Assembly (NCBI GenBank): GCA_002995645.1
Contig: PUHO01000006.1
Location: forward strand, 42,379 to 66,650
Reading direction: 5' to 3'
Source: SAR324 cluster bacterium
GTDB lineage: Bacteria > SAR324 > XYD2-FULL-50-16 > HCM1
DNA length: 24,272 bases
A program made the position numbers and the translations under genes. Under the pieces are notes generated by a model. It saw nothing but the letters and a program-made list of their open reading frames with translations. It was not told the DNA's origin and searched no databases. Each line of letters starts with the position of its first letter. Position 1 is the stretch's first letter. Positions 16,023-24,272 of the stretch are shown piece by piece.

Positions 16023-17378
16023 ATGTTTGACTCGTTAAGTGAAAAATTAAATCTTTCATTTAAAAAACTCTTTCGTCACGGCGTACTTTCTGAAGAGTTA
16101 ATCTCTTCAACTTTACGTGAGATTAAAATCTCATTTTTAGAAGCCGATGTCAACTACAGAGTCGTTAACGCCTTTTTACGCGCCATTAAAAAAGAAGCGC
16201 TTGGAACAGCTTTGTCAAAATCCCTCTCACCGGGGCAACAGTTCATTCAAATTGTAAATAAAGAATTAGTTAAGATACTTGGCTCAACTAATAGCGAGAT
16301 AGCTACTAACGCAAGCCAACCGTCAGTTATCATGCTAGCCGGACTGCAAGGCGCCGGAAAAACAACAACTGCCGCCAAGCTTGCTTTGTTTCTTAAAGAT
16401 AAAAAAACATTGCTTACTTCTTTAGACGTATACCGACCGGCTGCACAAGAACAACTTGCAACGCTAGCTAAAGAGTGGGATTTACACTATACGCAACCAA
16501 AAGAAAAAACACCGCTAGCCATAGCCAAAGCCGCACTAGAACAAGCTAAAGAAGAAGGGTATAAACACCTTATTCTAGATACGGCAGGGCGCTTGCAAAT
16601 AGACGAAGAGCTAATGCAAGAACTAGAAGAGATTAGCCAAAACATTAGCTTACAAGAAACGCTATTTGTTGCCGATGCTATGACCGGGCAAAATGCTGTT
16701 AACGTAACAAACACTTTCCATTCTCGTTTAGCCTTAACCGGTATTATACTAACAAAAATGGACGGCGATGCTCGCGGCGGAAGTGCTCTTTCTATTCGTA
16801 GCATTACAGGGCAGCCAATCAAGTTTATTGGAACCGGAGAAAGACCGGATAATTTTGAAGTGTTTTATCCTGAACGTATTGCCTCGCGTATACTTGGCAT
16901 GGGAGACTTAACTAGCCTTATAGAAAAAGCGCAACAACACTTTGATACGCAAGAAGCTCAAAAATTAGAAAAAAAATGGCAGACTAATAATTTCACTTTA
17001 CTTGATTTTAAAAAACAGATACAACAAATTAAAAAGATGGGATCTTTAACTGAAATAGTAAAGATGATTCCCGGGGTTTCGCAAAAGCTAAAACCTAATG
17101 CAAATATTGACGATTCGTCTTTTGTTCGTATTGAAGCTTTAATTTCTTCTATGACAGCAAAAGAACAAGAATTTCCCGAACTGTTAAACAGCTCGCGTAA
17201 ACAACGTATTGCCAAAGGAAGCGGAACAACGGTAACCGATCTAAATAGATTGCTCAAACAGTTTGCGCAAATGAAAAAAACATTACAACAATTTTCTAAT
17301 AAAAGTAAAAAAGAACAATTACGTTCTTTACAATCTTTTACACAAAATAAAGCAGGGAATACAGGCTTCCCCTTTTAA
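16023..17378 (+). CDS. ffh: Signal recognition particle GTPase Ffh (SRP54)
   Basis: Ffh binds 4.5S RNA and signal sequences of nascent inner-membrane proteins and docks with FtsY in a GTP-dependent cycle. The N domain begins MFDSLSEKLNLSFKKL. The G domain has the P-loop GLQGAGKTT (107-115), DVYRPAAQEQL, DTAGR at 186-190, and TKMDGDARGG from residue 244. The Met-rich M domain at about 300-435 has MIPG and SRKQRIAKGSG, the RNA-binding loop. It is 451 residues, normal length. I chose the ATG at 16023; an in-frame TTG at 16014 would add three residues and is less like the family start. It leads a ten-gene rightward block behind a near-consensus promoter. Confidence 0.96.
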   Translation: MFDSLSEKLNLSFKKLFRHGVLSEELISSTLREIKISFLEADVNYRVVNAFLRAIKKEALGTALSKSLSPGQQFIQIVNKELVKILGSTNSEIATNASQPSVIMLAGLQGAGKTTTAAKLALFLKDKKTLLTSLDVYRPAAQEQLATLAKEWDLHYTQPKEKTPLAIAKAALEQAKEEGYKHLILDTAGRLQIDEELMQELEEISQNISLQETLFVADAMTGQNAVNVTNTFHSRLALTGIILTKMDGDARGGSALSIRSITGQPIKFIGTGERPDNFEVFYPERIASRILGMGDLTSLIEKAQQHFDTQEAQKLEKKWQTNNFTLLDFKKQIQQIKKMGSLTEIVKMIPGVSQKLKPNANIDDSSFVRIEALISSMTAKEQEFPELLNSSRKQRIAKGSGTTVTDLNRLLKQFAQMKKTLQQFSNKSKKEQLRSLQSFTQNKAGNTGFPF

Positions 17379-17413
17379 TTAAAACAACATAAGTAATACA
17401 ATAGGAGTCAATA

Positions 17414-17692
17414 GTGTCAGTACGTATTCGTTTATCCCGATCAGGCAGCAAGAAAAAACCTTTTTATCGTCTTGTTGCAGCCGATGCAAGAATGCCTCGT
17501 GATGGTCGTTTCCTTGAAAAAGTAGGTTACTATAACGGTATTTCTAAAGAGCTTTCCGTTGAAACGGAAAAAGTTCAAAAATGGTTAAATACTGGAGCAA
17601 AGCCAACAACAACAGTAGCTAAGCTTTTAATAAAAGCAGGAATGGACGTTCCTGTTCCAAAGTATATACCTAAGCAAAAGAAAGCGGACTAA
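17414..17692 (+). CDS. rpsP: Ribosomal protein bS16
   Basis: S16 is a small-subunit protein needed for assembly of the 16S 5' domain. The sequence SVRIRLSRSGSKKKPFYRLVAADARMPRDGRFLEKVGYYNG is the standard N-terminal half, and the 92-residue length is normal. It starts with GTG, supported by the Shine-Dalgarno AGGAG nine bases upstream and by conservation of the N-terminus. The stop codon abuts the rimM start with no gap. The KH-domain gene (khpA/ylqC) often found after rpsP is absent. Confidence 0.97.
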   Translation: MSVRIRLSRSGSKKKPFYRLVAADARMPRDGRFLEKVGYYNGISKELSVETEKVQKWLNTGAKPTTTVAKLLIKAGMDVPVPKYIPKQKKAD

Positions 17693-18223
17693 ATGGAACT
17701 TGATCTTGTTCAAATAGGGCAAATCATTAACACCCACGGCATTCGCGGTGAAGTTAAAGTACTACCGTTAACAAGCGACGTTACTTTATTTTCTAAAGCG
17801 AAGTTATATCTTGGAAGAAACGAACAAGATAGCGCTATAAAAACGGTTCAATTCGAAAGTATGCGAGAACATAAAAATGCCTTGCTACTCAAGTTTACTG
17901 AAATTCCCGATTTGAACGCAGCGCTTCTTTTAGTTAAACAATGTTTATTTGTCGAAGCAAAAGATTTGCTCCCTTTAGAAGAAGAAGAGTTTTTTATTCA
18001 TGAACTATATAACGCAAAAGTATATAGCACAGATAAAGAATATCTTGGGATTGTAACTCATTTCCAAGAAATTGGCGAAGGCGGGGTTTGTAAAGTGGAA
18101 AAAGACGGAACGTTTTTTCTATTCCCTACTTCAAAGGAAGTTTTTTTAGATTTTAATAGAGAAGAAAAAATTATTACTATTCAAATACTGGAAGGGCTAT
18201 TAGATTTAAATAAAAAAAAGTAG
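17693..18223 (+). CDS. rimM: Ribosome maturation factor RimM
   Basis: RimM binds S19 and assists maturation of the 30S head and 16S processing. The protein has the family N-terminal barrel (IGQIINTHGIRGEVKVLPLTSD) and a PRC-barrel C-terminal half (EEEFFIHELYNAKVYS, then YLGIVTHFQEIG), ending in typical acidic and hydrophobic strands (KEVFLDFNREEKIITIQILEGLL). It has 176 residues, as expected. It starts directly after the rpsP stop and ends one base before the trmD start, so translation of the three is probably coupled. Confidence 0.95.
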   Translation: MELDLVQIGQIINTHGIRGEVKVLPLTSDVTLFSKAKLYLGRNEQDSAIKTVQFESMREHKNALLLKFTEIPDLNAALLLVKQCLFVEAKDLLPLEEEEFFIHELYNAKVYSTDKEYLGIVTHFQEIGEGGVCKVEKDGTFFLFPTSKEVFLDFNREEKIITIQILEGLLDLNKKK

Positions 18224-18224
18224 T

Positions 18225-18917
18225 ATGTTACCATTTAAACTAATTAGTCTTTATCCTGAAATATTTTCTTCTTTTTTAGATACGGGAATTGTAAAAAAAG
18301 CTATAGAAAAAGAGCGTATAGATATTGAGGTAGTTCCTTATAGACAATATGGAAAAGGTAAACATTTGCATGTAGACGATTCGCCCTATGGCGGAGGTGC
18401 CGGCATGCTTATGGCAATGGAACCTTTCTATAAAATGATACAAGATATTGACAAAAAAGAAAAAACGTATAAAATTCTATTGTCAGCACAAGGAAAACTA
18501 TTTACACAGCAAACAGCGCAGCGTTTAGCAAAACAAACAGCGCCAATAAGTTTGATTTGCGGTAGATTTGAAGGTTTTGACTCAAGAGCTAGTTTCTATG
18601 TTGATGAAGAAATATCTCTTGGTGATTTTATATTACTTGGCGGAGAAGTCGCGGCAATGGCAATTGTAGAAGCCACAAGTCGTTTATTAGTTGACGTTAT
18701 TGGGAATCAAGATTCACTTGAAGAAGAAAGTTTTAATATTAACTTACTAGAATATCAACAATATACAAGACCGGCCGAGTTCCAAGGACATACGGTTCCG
18801 CAAGTGTTGCTTAGCGGTAATCATGAAGAAATTAAAAAATGGCGCAACACAAATGCGCAAGAACAAACAAAACAAAAACGCCCTGATTTATATTTAAAAT
18901 ATACTAATCAAACGTAA
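18225..18917 (+). CDS. trmD: tRNA (guanine-N1-)-methyltransferase TrmD
   Basis: TrmD methylates G37 of tRNAs with SAM, preventing +1 frameshifting. The protein has the SPOUT knot fold motifs: ISLYPEIFSSFLDTGIVKKA at the start, then DDSPYGGGAGMLM, then LICGRFEGFDSR and the knot segment EEISLGDFILLGGEVAAMAIVEA. The C-terminal domain has YTRPAEFQGHTVPQVLLSGNH. At 230 residues it is of normal length. The common YEGxDxR loop reads FEGFDSR here, a mild variant. It lies between rimM (1 bp) and rplS (23 bp) in the standard order. Confidence 0.97.
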   Translation: MLPFKLISLYPEIFSSFLDTGIVKKAIEKERIDIEVVPYRQYGKGKHLHVDDSPYGGGAGMLMAMEPFYKMIQDIDKKEKTYKILLSAQGKLFTQQTAQRLAKQTAPISLICGRFEGFDSRASFYVDEEISLGDFILLGGEVAAMAIVEATSRLLVDVIGNQDSLEEESFNINLLEYQQYTRPAEFQGHTVPQVLLSGNHEEIKKWRNTNAQEQTKQKRPDLYLKYTNQT

Positions 18918-18940
18918 CAATCATTTTCAAAGGACGTGAT

Positions 18941-19297
18941 ATGAACGATATCATTCGTAAAATTGAACAAGAGCAATTACAGCAAGATCGACCTGAATTA
19001 GCTATTGGAAGAACTGTCAAAGTTCATTATAAAATTAAAGAAGGAAACAAAGAACGCGTTCAGCTATTCCAAGGAATTATTATTGCTAAACATGCCGGGA
19101 AAGATAATTTACGATCTACGTTTACCGTAAGAAAAGTATCTCAAGGCTACGGGATTGAGCGAACGTTCCCTATTCATTCACCAAAAATAGAAAAAATTGA
19201 GCTGTTAAAACAAAGTCAAGTACGTCGTGCTAAACTTTACTTTTTACGCTCTCGTTTTGGTAAAGCTGCTAGACTTAAAGAACGCCTTAATGCGTAA
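18941..19297 (+). CDS. rplS: Ribosomal protein bL19
   Basis: L19 sits at the interface of the large and small ribosomal subunits. The 118-residue sequence matches throughout: RPELAIGRTVKVHYKIKEG, then ERVQLFQGIIIA, then STFTVRKVSQGYGIERTFP and HSPKIEKIEL, with the basic C-terminus RRAKLYFLRSRFGKAARLKE. A clear Shine-Dalgarno, AAAGGACG, precedes the ATG. The rnhB gene that often follows rplS is missing; yraN begins 2 bp after the stop. Confidence 0.97.
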   Translation: MNDIIRKIEQEQLQQDRPELAIGRTVKVHYKIKEGNKERVQLFQGIIIAKHAGKDNLRSTFTVRKVSQGYGIERTFPIHSPKIEKIELLKQSQVRRAKLYFLRSRFGKAARLKERLNA

Positions 19298-19299
19298 TA

Positions 19300-19662
19300 T
19301 TGCAAAACGAACGTAAAATCTTAGGGGCAAAAGGTGAGCATGTTGCCACACAATTTTTGCAAGATAACGGTTATATTATTTTAAATCGCAACTGGCGATG
19401 TCAATACGGTGAAATTGATATTATTGCCACTCATAAAGAGTATTTAGTTTTCATTGAAGTTAAATCAAGGAAACAGGCAATAAATCCTATTTCGCCTTTA
19501 CTTAATATAACGACTAAGAAACAAAACACACTAAAAAATTTAGGTGTTTTATTTTTACAGCAAGAAGAAAAACTGACACAGTTACAACCGCGTTTTGACG
19601 TTGTGACTGTTATTTTTGACAAAGCAAATACAATAGTAAAACATTATATTAATGCTTTTTAA
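19300..19662 (+). CDS. yraN: UPF0102 family YraN-like predicted endonuclease
   Basis: YraN proteins are small and related to the restriction-endonuclease fold; their substrate is not established. The family signature is clear: LGAKGEHVATQFLQDNGY, then NWRCQYGEIDIIA, then YLVFIEVKSR, giving the E, D and ExK residues of a nuclease-like site. It has 120 residues, normal. The only suitable start is TTG at 19300, two bases after the rplS stop; no ATG exists before the conserved region, so coupling to rplS probably drives its translation. Its place after rplS is the usual one. Confidence 0.9.
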   Translation: MQNERKILGAKGEHVATQFLQDNGYIILNRNWRCQYGEIDIIATHKEYLVFIEVKSRKQAINPISPLLNITTKKQNTLKNLGVLFLQQEEKLTQLQPRFDVVTVIFDKANTIVKHYINAF

Positions 19663-19698
19663 TTTTACATTCCTAAACTAAGTTATTGGAGATAATAA

Positions 19699-19974
19699 AT
19701 GGCTAATCATAAATCAGCGCTTAAACGTATTCGACAAACTGAAAAACGCCGACTTGCTAATCGTATGATTCGTTCTGCTTACCGAACAGAACTAAAAAAA
19801 TTCTATACTTTAATTGAAGAAAATAATTTGACGCAAGCGCAACAAGAGTTGTCTCATATTTACAAAGTAATTGATAAAACTCATTCAAAAGGTATTTTCC
19901 CTAAAAAAACGGCTTCTAGAAAGAAATCACGCGTTGCTATACATCTTCAAAAAGCAATTGCAGCAAACGCATAG
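19699..19974 (+). CDS. rpsT: Ribosomal protein bS20
   Basis: S20 binds the 5' domain of 16S rRNA. The start MANHKSALKRIRQTEKRRLANR is diagnostic, and the C-terminus has the conserved HSKGIFPKKTASRKKSRVAIHLQKA. The 91-residue length is normal. A good Shine-Dalgarno (TTGGAGATAATA) precedes the ATG. It follows yraN by 36 bp and precedes mqnD by 68 bp. The latter gap has two direct copies of CTATTTTGCAA but no convincing terminator, so read-through into mqnD is likely. Confidence 0.97.
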   Translation: MANHKSALKRIRQTEKRRLANRMIRSAYRTELKKFYTLIEENNLTQAQQELSHIYKVIDKTHSKGIFPKKTASRKKSRVAIHLQKAIAANA

Positions 19975-20042
19975 TTTTTTCTATTTTGCAAATAAAGTGA
20001 GTAAAGCTATTTTGCAAGAAGCTACTTTTTACAAAGGATTAC

Positions 20043-20882
20043 ATGCTAACTTTCTCTTTAGGCTTTTCACCTTGTCCTAATGATACCTATATATTTGATG
20101 CGTTGTTACATCATTTGGAACATCCGTATCAATATAAAATGGTACTCGCTGACGTTGAAGAGCTTAATCAAAAAGCTAAGCAAACTATATTAGATATTAC
20201 TAAGTTATCCATTTATGGTTTCTTCCAAGTAAGCAATCACTACCAATTGTTAGAAACGGGCGCAGCTCTAGGCAAAGGCTGCGGACCTTTAGTGCTTAGC
20301 CGTGGCGCTACTCTTCCAAAACAAGGCAAAGTAGCTCTTCCGGGAAAAAATACAACGGCTAATTTACTTTTTAATTTAGTAGCAAAACAGCAAAATCTAG
20401 ATTATACGCCAGTATATATGCCGTTTGATCAGATTATGAAAGCAGTTAATGAAAAAACGGTTGATATAGGTGTTATTATCCATGAATCACGTTTTACTTA
20501 TCAAAAACAAGGGCTACAATGCGTTTTAGATCTAGGCGATTGGTGGGAAGAAGAGACTAATTTACCTTTACCTTTAGGTTGTATTGCTGCTAAAAAAGAA
20601 ATTGGCATAGACGCGATAAAATACACGTCTCAAGCTATTCGTTTATCCATAGAATATGCAAGACAACATAAAGAAGCGGCGCTACCTTTTATTGCAAAAC
20701 AAGCACAAGAAATAAGCAAAGACGTGCAACAACAGCATATTGATTTGTATGTCAATGAATATTCTCATACTCTAGGATCAACAGGAAGGCAAGCCATCCA
20801 AGAAATGTATAACAGAGCCTTAAATTCGGGATTATTACCGGATTCATTAAAAGAGCAAACTAATTTATTTGCTACTTTATAA
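20043..20882 (+). CDS. mqnD: 1,4-dihydroxy-6-naphthoate synthase MqnD
   Basis: MqnD converts cyclic dehypoxanthine futalosine to 1,4-dihydroxy-6-naphthoate in the futalosine pathway to menaquinone. It has a periplasmic-binding-protein type fold. Family features are the start SLGFSPCPNDTYIFDALLHH, then ALGKGCGPLVL, then KVALPGKNTTANLL, DIGVIIHESRFTY and LPLPLGCIAAKK. At 279 residues the length is normal. The ATG at 20043 has the Shine-Dalgarno AAAGGA at 8-10 bases. No other futalosine gene (mqnA, B, C or E) is in the window; it is embedded among informational genes. Confidence 0.94.
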   Translation: MLTFSLGFSPCPNDTYIFDALLHHLEHPYQYKMVLADVEELNQKAKQTILDITKLSIYGFFQVSNHYQLLETGAALGKGCGPLVLSRGATLPKQGKVALPGKNTTANLLFNLVAKQQNLDYTPVYMPFDQIMKAVNEKTVDIGVIIHESRFTYQKQGLQCVLDLGDWWEEETNLPLPLGCIAAKKEIGIDAIKYTSQAIRLSIEYARQHKEAALPFIAKQAQEISKDVQQQHIDLYVNEYSHTLGSTGRQAIQEMYNRALNSGLLPDSLKEQTNLFATL

Positions 20883-20911
20883 GACACTAGGGAAATCATT
20901 TATGGTTTTAT

Positions 20912-22705
20912 ATGTCGCAACAACAAGTTTTTATCCAGCAAGCACAAATTGAAGAAGTTTTGCATGCTACTAATATAGTTAGTTTAATTGAAAGCTACGT
21001 CCCTTTAAAAAAGTTAGGCGCTAACTTTATTGGTCTTTGTCCGTTTCATCAAGAAAAAACTGCTTCTTTTTACGTTTCACCATCATATCAAAATTATCAT
21101 TGTTTTGGTTGTGGGCAACATGGGAATGCAATACGCTTTTTAATGGCAAAAGAAAATTATTCTTTTGTAGAAGCTATACAATATCTTGCAAATCAAGCAG
21201 GCATTGAGTTAACACAAACAAAAACGCACCAAGCCAATAATACACTTTCACATTTTCTTGAAAAAATCAGCAAAATCTATCAAAACGAATTAGCTAAGGC
21301 AAGTGAATCCAGCTTAGTAAAACAATACGTACAACAACGTAAGTTAACGCCAGAATTAATTAAAACTTTTGAAATTGGCTTTGTTCCCAACGATTGGCAA
21401 TTCCTTGAAAACAAACTAGGTAAAGCAAGCTCACAAAAACTATTGCAAGATTGCGGTTTAATTAAAGACGGAGAAAAAGGGACGTATAACCGCCTACGAA
21501 ACCGCCTTATTTTCTCGTTAAAAGATGGACAAGGAAGGTACATTGGTTTTGCCGGACGTGCTTTAACAGACGACGCGATTCCAAAATACCTTAATCCGCC
21601 GGAAACTAAGTTATACAAAAAAAGTGAGACTTTCTACGGTTTACATTTAGCAAAAAAAGCGATTAGGAAACAACAAAGAATTTTACTAGTAGAAGGCTAC
21701 CTTGACGTAATTCGCTTACATGAAAAAGGATGGGAAGAAACCGTTGCCACTTGCGGGACAGCTATTACACCGCAACATATTTATAAATTACAAAGAGAAA
21801 ACGCATCAAACGTATATTGCATTTTTGACGGCGACACGGCAGGGCAAAAAGTAGCGTATAAAACGGCGCTTTTATTACTGCCAACAAATATTACTTGTTA
21901 CATTGTCTTGCTACCAAAAAACAGCGATCCAGATAGTTATTTTTTATCTCACTCTAAAGCTGATTTTCAAAATTTATTAGACACCGCAACATTTGGTTAT
22001 AATTTTATCATTAATGCCGCAGTAACAAAGAGCAAAGGAGTAAGTCTTGAACAAAAAACAAATATTATTACAGAATTGCAAAATATAGGAAAACAAATCC
22101 AAGAACCAATTAAACAAGACTTATTTACACAAGAAATTAAAAAAGCTTTTAATTTATCACATATACAAGGAGCTACTAGTAAAAACAAACTATCAAAACA
22201 ACAGGATATAATTTTAGCATCAGATGCAACAATACAGCAACCTTCGCAAATTTACAACAAATATGCGCTAGAAAGGAAATTGTTGCAATATATCATATTA
22301 CATCCGGAAACATTAGAAACAACGCAAAAATACGTACAACCTGAAATGTTACAAAGTAAACATTTAAAACAACTATACGTCCACTTTTGCGAAATTCCAT
22401 GTATAGAATTTAAAACATTACAACCTGTCGATTTAGCAGATATCTTCATTGAACAAGCATCTTTAATTATGTACTTTGCGAATAATGCACATCCTATTTG
22501 GAAAGCGGCTTTAAACTTGCAAACTCTTTATAATCTAATCTACGAAGTGATTAACGCAAAATATAAAAAAGATTTTTCTATGACAAATAATAGTGAAGAT
22601 TCAAAAAATGGCAACGTAATTAAACTAGTGCAAGATTATTCGCAATTACTAAAAGAATTGCGTACTTTGCGAAAACAAAAACATAGCAAAGTAAAAGCAT
22701 TATAA
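20912..22705 (+). CDS. dnaG: DNA primase DnaG
   Basis: DnaG makes RNA primers at replication forks. The N-terminal zinc-binding domain has the CHC2 pattern C43-P-F-H46 and C64-F-G-C67 after LKKLGANFIGL. The catalytic domain has RLRNRLIFSLKDGQGRYIGFAGRAL, and the TOPRIM part has LLVEGYLD with Glu261, TCGTAIT and FDGDTAG with Asp306 and Asp308. The C-terminal helical domain from about 435 should bind the DnaB helicase. The length of 597 is typical. The ATG at 20912 gives the conserved N-terminus, but the best Shine-Dalgarno (AGGGAAA, 20889-20895) is better spaced for an out-of-frame ATG at 20902. rpoD follows after 23 bp. Confidence 0.97.
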   Translation: MSQQQVFIQQAQIEEVLHATNIVSLIESYVPLKKLGANFIGLCPFHQEKTASFYVSPSYQNYHCFGCGQHGNAIRFLMAKENYSFVEAIQYLANQAGIELTQTKTHQANNTLSHFLEKISKIYQNELAKASESSLVKQYVQQRKLTPELIKTFEIGFVPNDWQFLENKLGKASSQKLLQDCGLIKDGEKGTYNRLRNRLIFSLKDGQGRYIGFAGRALTDDAIPKYLNPPETKLYKKSETFYGLHLAKKAIRKQQRILLVEGYLDVIRLHEKGWEETVATCGTAITPQHIYKLQRENASNVYCIFDGDTAGQKVAYKTALLLLPTNITCYIVLLPKNSDPDSYFLSHSKADFQNLLDTATFGYNFIINAAVTKSKGVSLEQKTNIITELQNIGKQIQEPIKQDLFTQEIKKAFNLSHIQGATSKNKLSKQQDIILASDATIQQPSQIYNKYALERKLLQYIILHPETLETTQKYVQPEMLQSKHLKQLYVHFCEIPCIEFKTLQPVDLADIFIEQASLIMYFANNAHPIWKAALNLQTLYNLIYEVINAKYKKDFSMTNNSEDSKNGNVIKLVQDYSQLLKELRTLRKQKHSKVKAL

Positions 22706-22728
22706 AATACCTTTAGATAAAATATAAT

Positions 22729-24272
22729 ATGCCTAATACAAACAACCCCGATTCAGTAACCAGTATGCAAAATATTTTTAACAATCTTGAAAAGAAAGGT
22801 AAAGAAAAAGGATTTCTTACTGATGAAGAAATACAAAACCATATTACTCATATTGATCAAAATAAACAAACTGAACTTTTAATTGAGCTATATGAATTAT
22901 TAGAAGAAAAAGATATTAAAATCATTGAGCCTTATTCGTCAAAAGGAACTCTTATAAGTAGTAAAACGTCGGACGATTCGTTTGGAGAAGAAGAAATATC
23001 ACCGTTCTCTGATCCTGATAGTGAAATGTCCAATTTCATGGACTTCGAATCTTTACAAGATGCTAAATCAGTAGAAGTGCCAACAGCGCGCGCAACAGAC
23101 GATCCGGTTCGCGTTTACCTTCGTGAAATGGGTGCTATTAAGCTATTAAGCAGAGAAGGCGAAATTGAAATTGCAAAAAAAATTGAAGAAGGACAACAAA
23201 AAATGCTAGAAATTTTGTTTAGTTCTAGTTTAATTTTAAATCATATTTTTCAATTTATTAAAAAACTTGAAATAGACAAGCTAAAAGCTCGTGACTTAGT
23301 AACCGGCATTGAAGACAAAGAACAAACAACGGAAAAAGAAGAGTCAACGAAAAAAGATCTTATAAATAAACTAGAAAAAGCAAGAACCACTTTTTTAGCC
23401 TTACAAGTAAAGCAAGACCAGCTTAAAAAACTAAAAACTAAAAAAGCAATTACTACTAAAGAAAAAGATATTGCCAAATTATCAAGCGAACTAAGGGATA
23501 TACTTAACACAGTGCATTTTAACACAAAACAAATTGACACTATGTTACAAATCATTTTTCGCCATAATGAAAAAATAGATTTAACCTATTCGCAAAGAGC
23601 CGGATATCAAAGGGATCTTAACGCTCCAGTAGAAAGCGTTAGCGAGTTAATTGCAAAATGGGAAAAAGCGGCAGAAAAAACTAAAGCTAAACTAGAAAAA
23701 GATTTAGAAACTTTATCAGGTCATTCTTTTCGCGTTGCAAGGCGTATTTATGAAAAAACACTTGCCGGCGACAAACGTATTACAAAAATGATTGCCCAAA
23801 CAAACTTAGATTTAGCGCAGTTTAGGGAACATATTCAACAGTTAGTACAATCAGAAAAGAAAGTAAGCAAAGCAAAAAGTCAATTAGTAACCGCCAACTT
23901 GCGGCTTGTCATTGCGATTGCCAAAAAATATACTAATCGCGGTTTACAATTTCTTGACTTAATCCAAGAGGGAAATATTGGATTAATGAAAGCGGTAGAT
24001 AAATTTGAATACCAAAGAGGGTATAAATTTTCAACCTATGCCACATGGTGGATTAGGCAAGCTATTACAAGGGCGATTGCCGATCAAGCTCGTACAATTC
24101 GTATACCTGTGCATATGATTGAAACAATTAATAAAATCATTCGAACGTCGCGTTACCTTCTCCAACAAAACGGAAAAGAAGCAACTCCGGAAGAAATTAG
24201 CGAGCAAATGGATTATCCTGTTGAAAAAGTACGTAAAGTATTAAAGATTTCTAAAGAACCTATTTCCTTAGA
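22729..24272 (+). CDS. rpoD: Primary sigma factor RpoD (3' end beyond window)
   Basis: The housekeeping sigma-70 factor directs RNA polymerase to most promoters. The frame is open from ATG 22729 to the window edge (514 full codons), so regions 3 (end) and 4 are missing here. Region 1.1 is at 1-90, followed by an acidic linker. Region 1.2 is at about 123-155 (DDPVRVYLREMGAIKLLSREGE). A long charged non-conserved insert follows to about 383, as usual in proteobacterial RpoD. Regions 2.1-2.4 lie at about 384-455 (NLRLVIAIAKKY, then FLDLIQEGNIGLMKAVDKFE, then FSTYATWWIRQAITRAIADQ), and region 3 begins RIPVHMIETINK. The dnaG-rpoD pairing is the classical macromolecular synthesis order. TATAAT occurs directly before the ATG but has no matching -35. 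Confidence 0.97.
   Translation, partial: MPNTNNPDSVTSMQNIFNNLEKKGKEKGFLTDEEIQNHITHIDQNKQTELLIELYELLEEKDIKIIEPYSSKGTLISSKTSDDSFGEEEISPFSDPDSEMSNFMDFESLQDAKSVEVPTARATDDPVRVYLREMGAIKLLSREGEIEIAKKIEEGQQKMLEILFSSSLILNHIFQFIKKLEIDKLKARDLVTGIEDKEQTTEKEESTKKDLINKLEKARTTFLALQVKQDQLKKLKTKKAITTKEKDIAKLSSELRDILNTVHFNTKQIDTMLQIIFRHNEKIDLTYSQRAGYQRDLNAPVESVSELIAKWEKAAEKTKAKLEKDLETLSGHSFRVARRIYEKTLAGDKRITKMIAQTNLDLAQFREHIQQLVQSEKKVSKAKSQLVTANLRLVIAIAKKYTNRGLQFLDLIQEGNIGLMKAVDKFEYQRGYKFSTYATWWIRQAITRAIADQARTIRIPVHMIETINKIIRTSRYLLQQNGKEATPEEISEQMDYPVEKVRKVLKISKEPISL

Noticed and set aside
19871..20080. 69-codon plus-strand frame across the rpsT-mqnD junction
   Set aside because: It overlaps the ends of two firmly identified genes in another frame and shows no protein-like pattern of its own.
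22723..22728. TATAAT as a leaderless promoter of rpoD
   Set aside because: It is immediately before the ATG and has no -35 box at 16-18 bp. In DNA this AT-rich the hexamer is expected by chance.

Overview
The window is a strongly AT-rich stretch of a Gram-negative bacterial chromosome. The outer membrane is implied by a secretin and an LptE-like lipoprotein. MqnD points to menaquinone synthesis by the futalosine route. RpoD has the long non-conserved insert usual in Proteobacteria and relatives. The ffh-rpsP-rimM-trmD-rplS-yraN order also fits that group. An AT-rich deltaproteobacterial (Desulfobacterota-type, possibly host-associated) organism is my best guess, but the taxonomy is inference only.

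Layout. Positions 1-1507 contain no gene, only degenerate tandem repeats. Next comes a leftward operon: M23/LysM peptidase, larB, and a GspD-type secretin that ends in a highly basic repeat tail. A divergent promoter pair separates it from a rightward 998-residue protein I do not recognise. Convergent to that is a second leftward operon: a small exported protein, ftsQ, trpE, trpG and metF, read from tandem duplicated promoters. thiE lies upstream of it, also leftward. A rightward GGQ release-factor-like gene follows, then about 840 bp of non-coding repeats and a leftward lptE-like gene with a terminator. From 16023 to the right edge everything is rightward and tightly packed: ffh, rpsP, rimM, trmD, rplS, yraN, rpsT, mqnD, dnaG and rpoD (cut by the edge). 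This is a protein targeting, ribosome, replication and transcription block with one menaquinone gene inside it.

Most unusual signal. At three separate places (secretin, thiE, release-factor-like gene) the non-coding DNA downstream of a gene is built from degenerate tandem copies that include the 3' end of that gene. In the secretin the repetition is also seen inside the reading frame, as six 29-residue Lys/Arg/His-rich units. At thiE the duplication has copied a sigma-70-type promoter. This looks like a recurrent local duplication process acting at gene ends. I saw no CRISPR array, transposase, phage gene, toxin-antitoxin pair, defence system, tRNA or rRNA.
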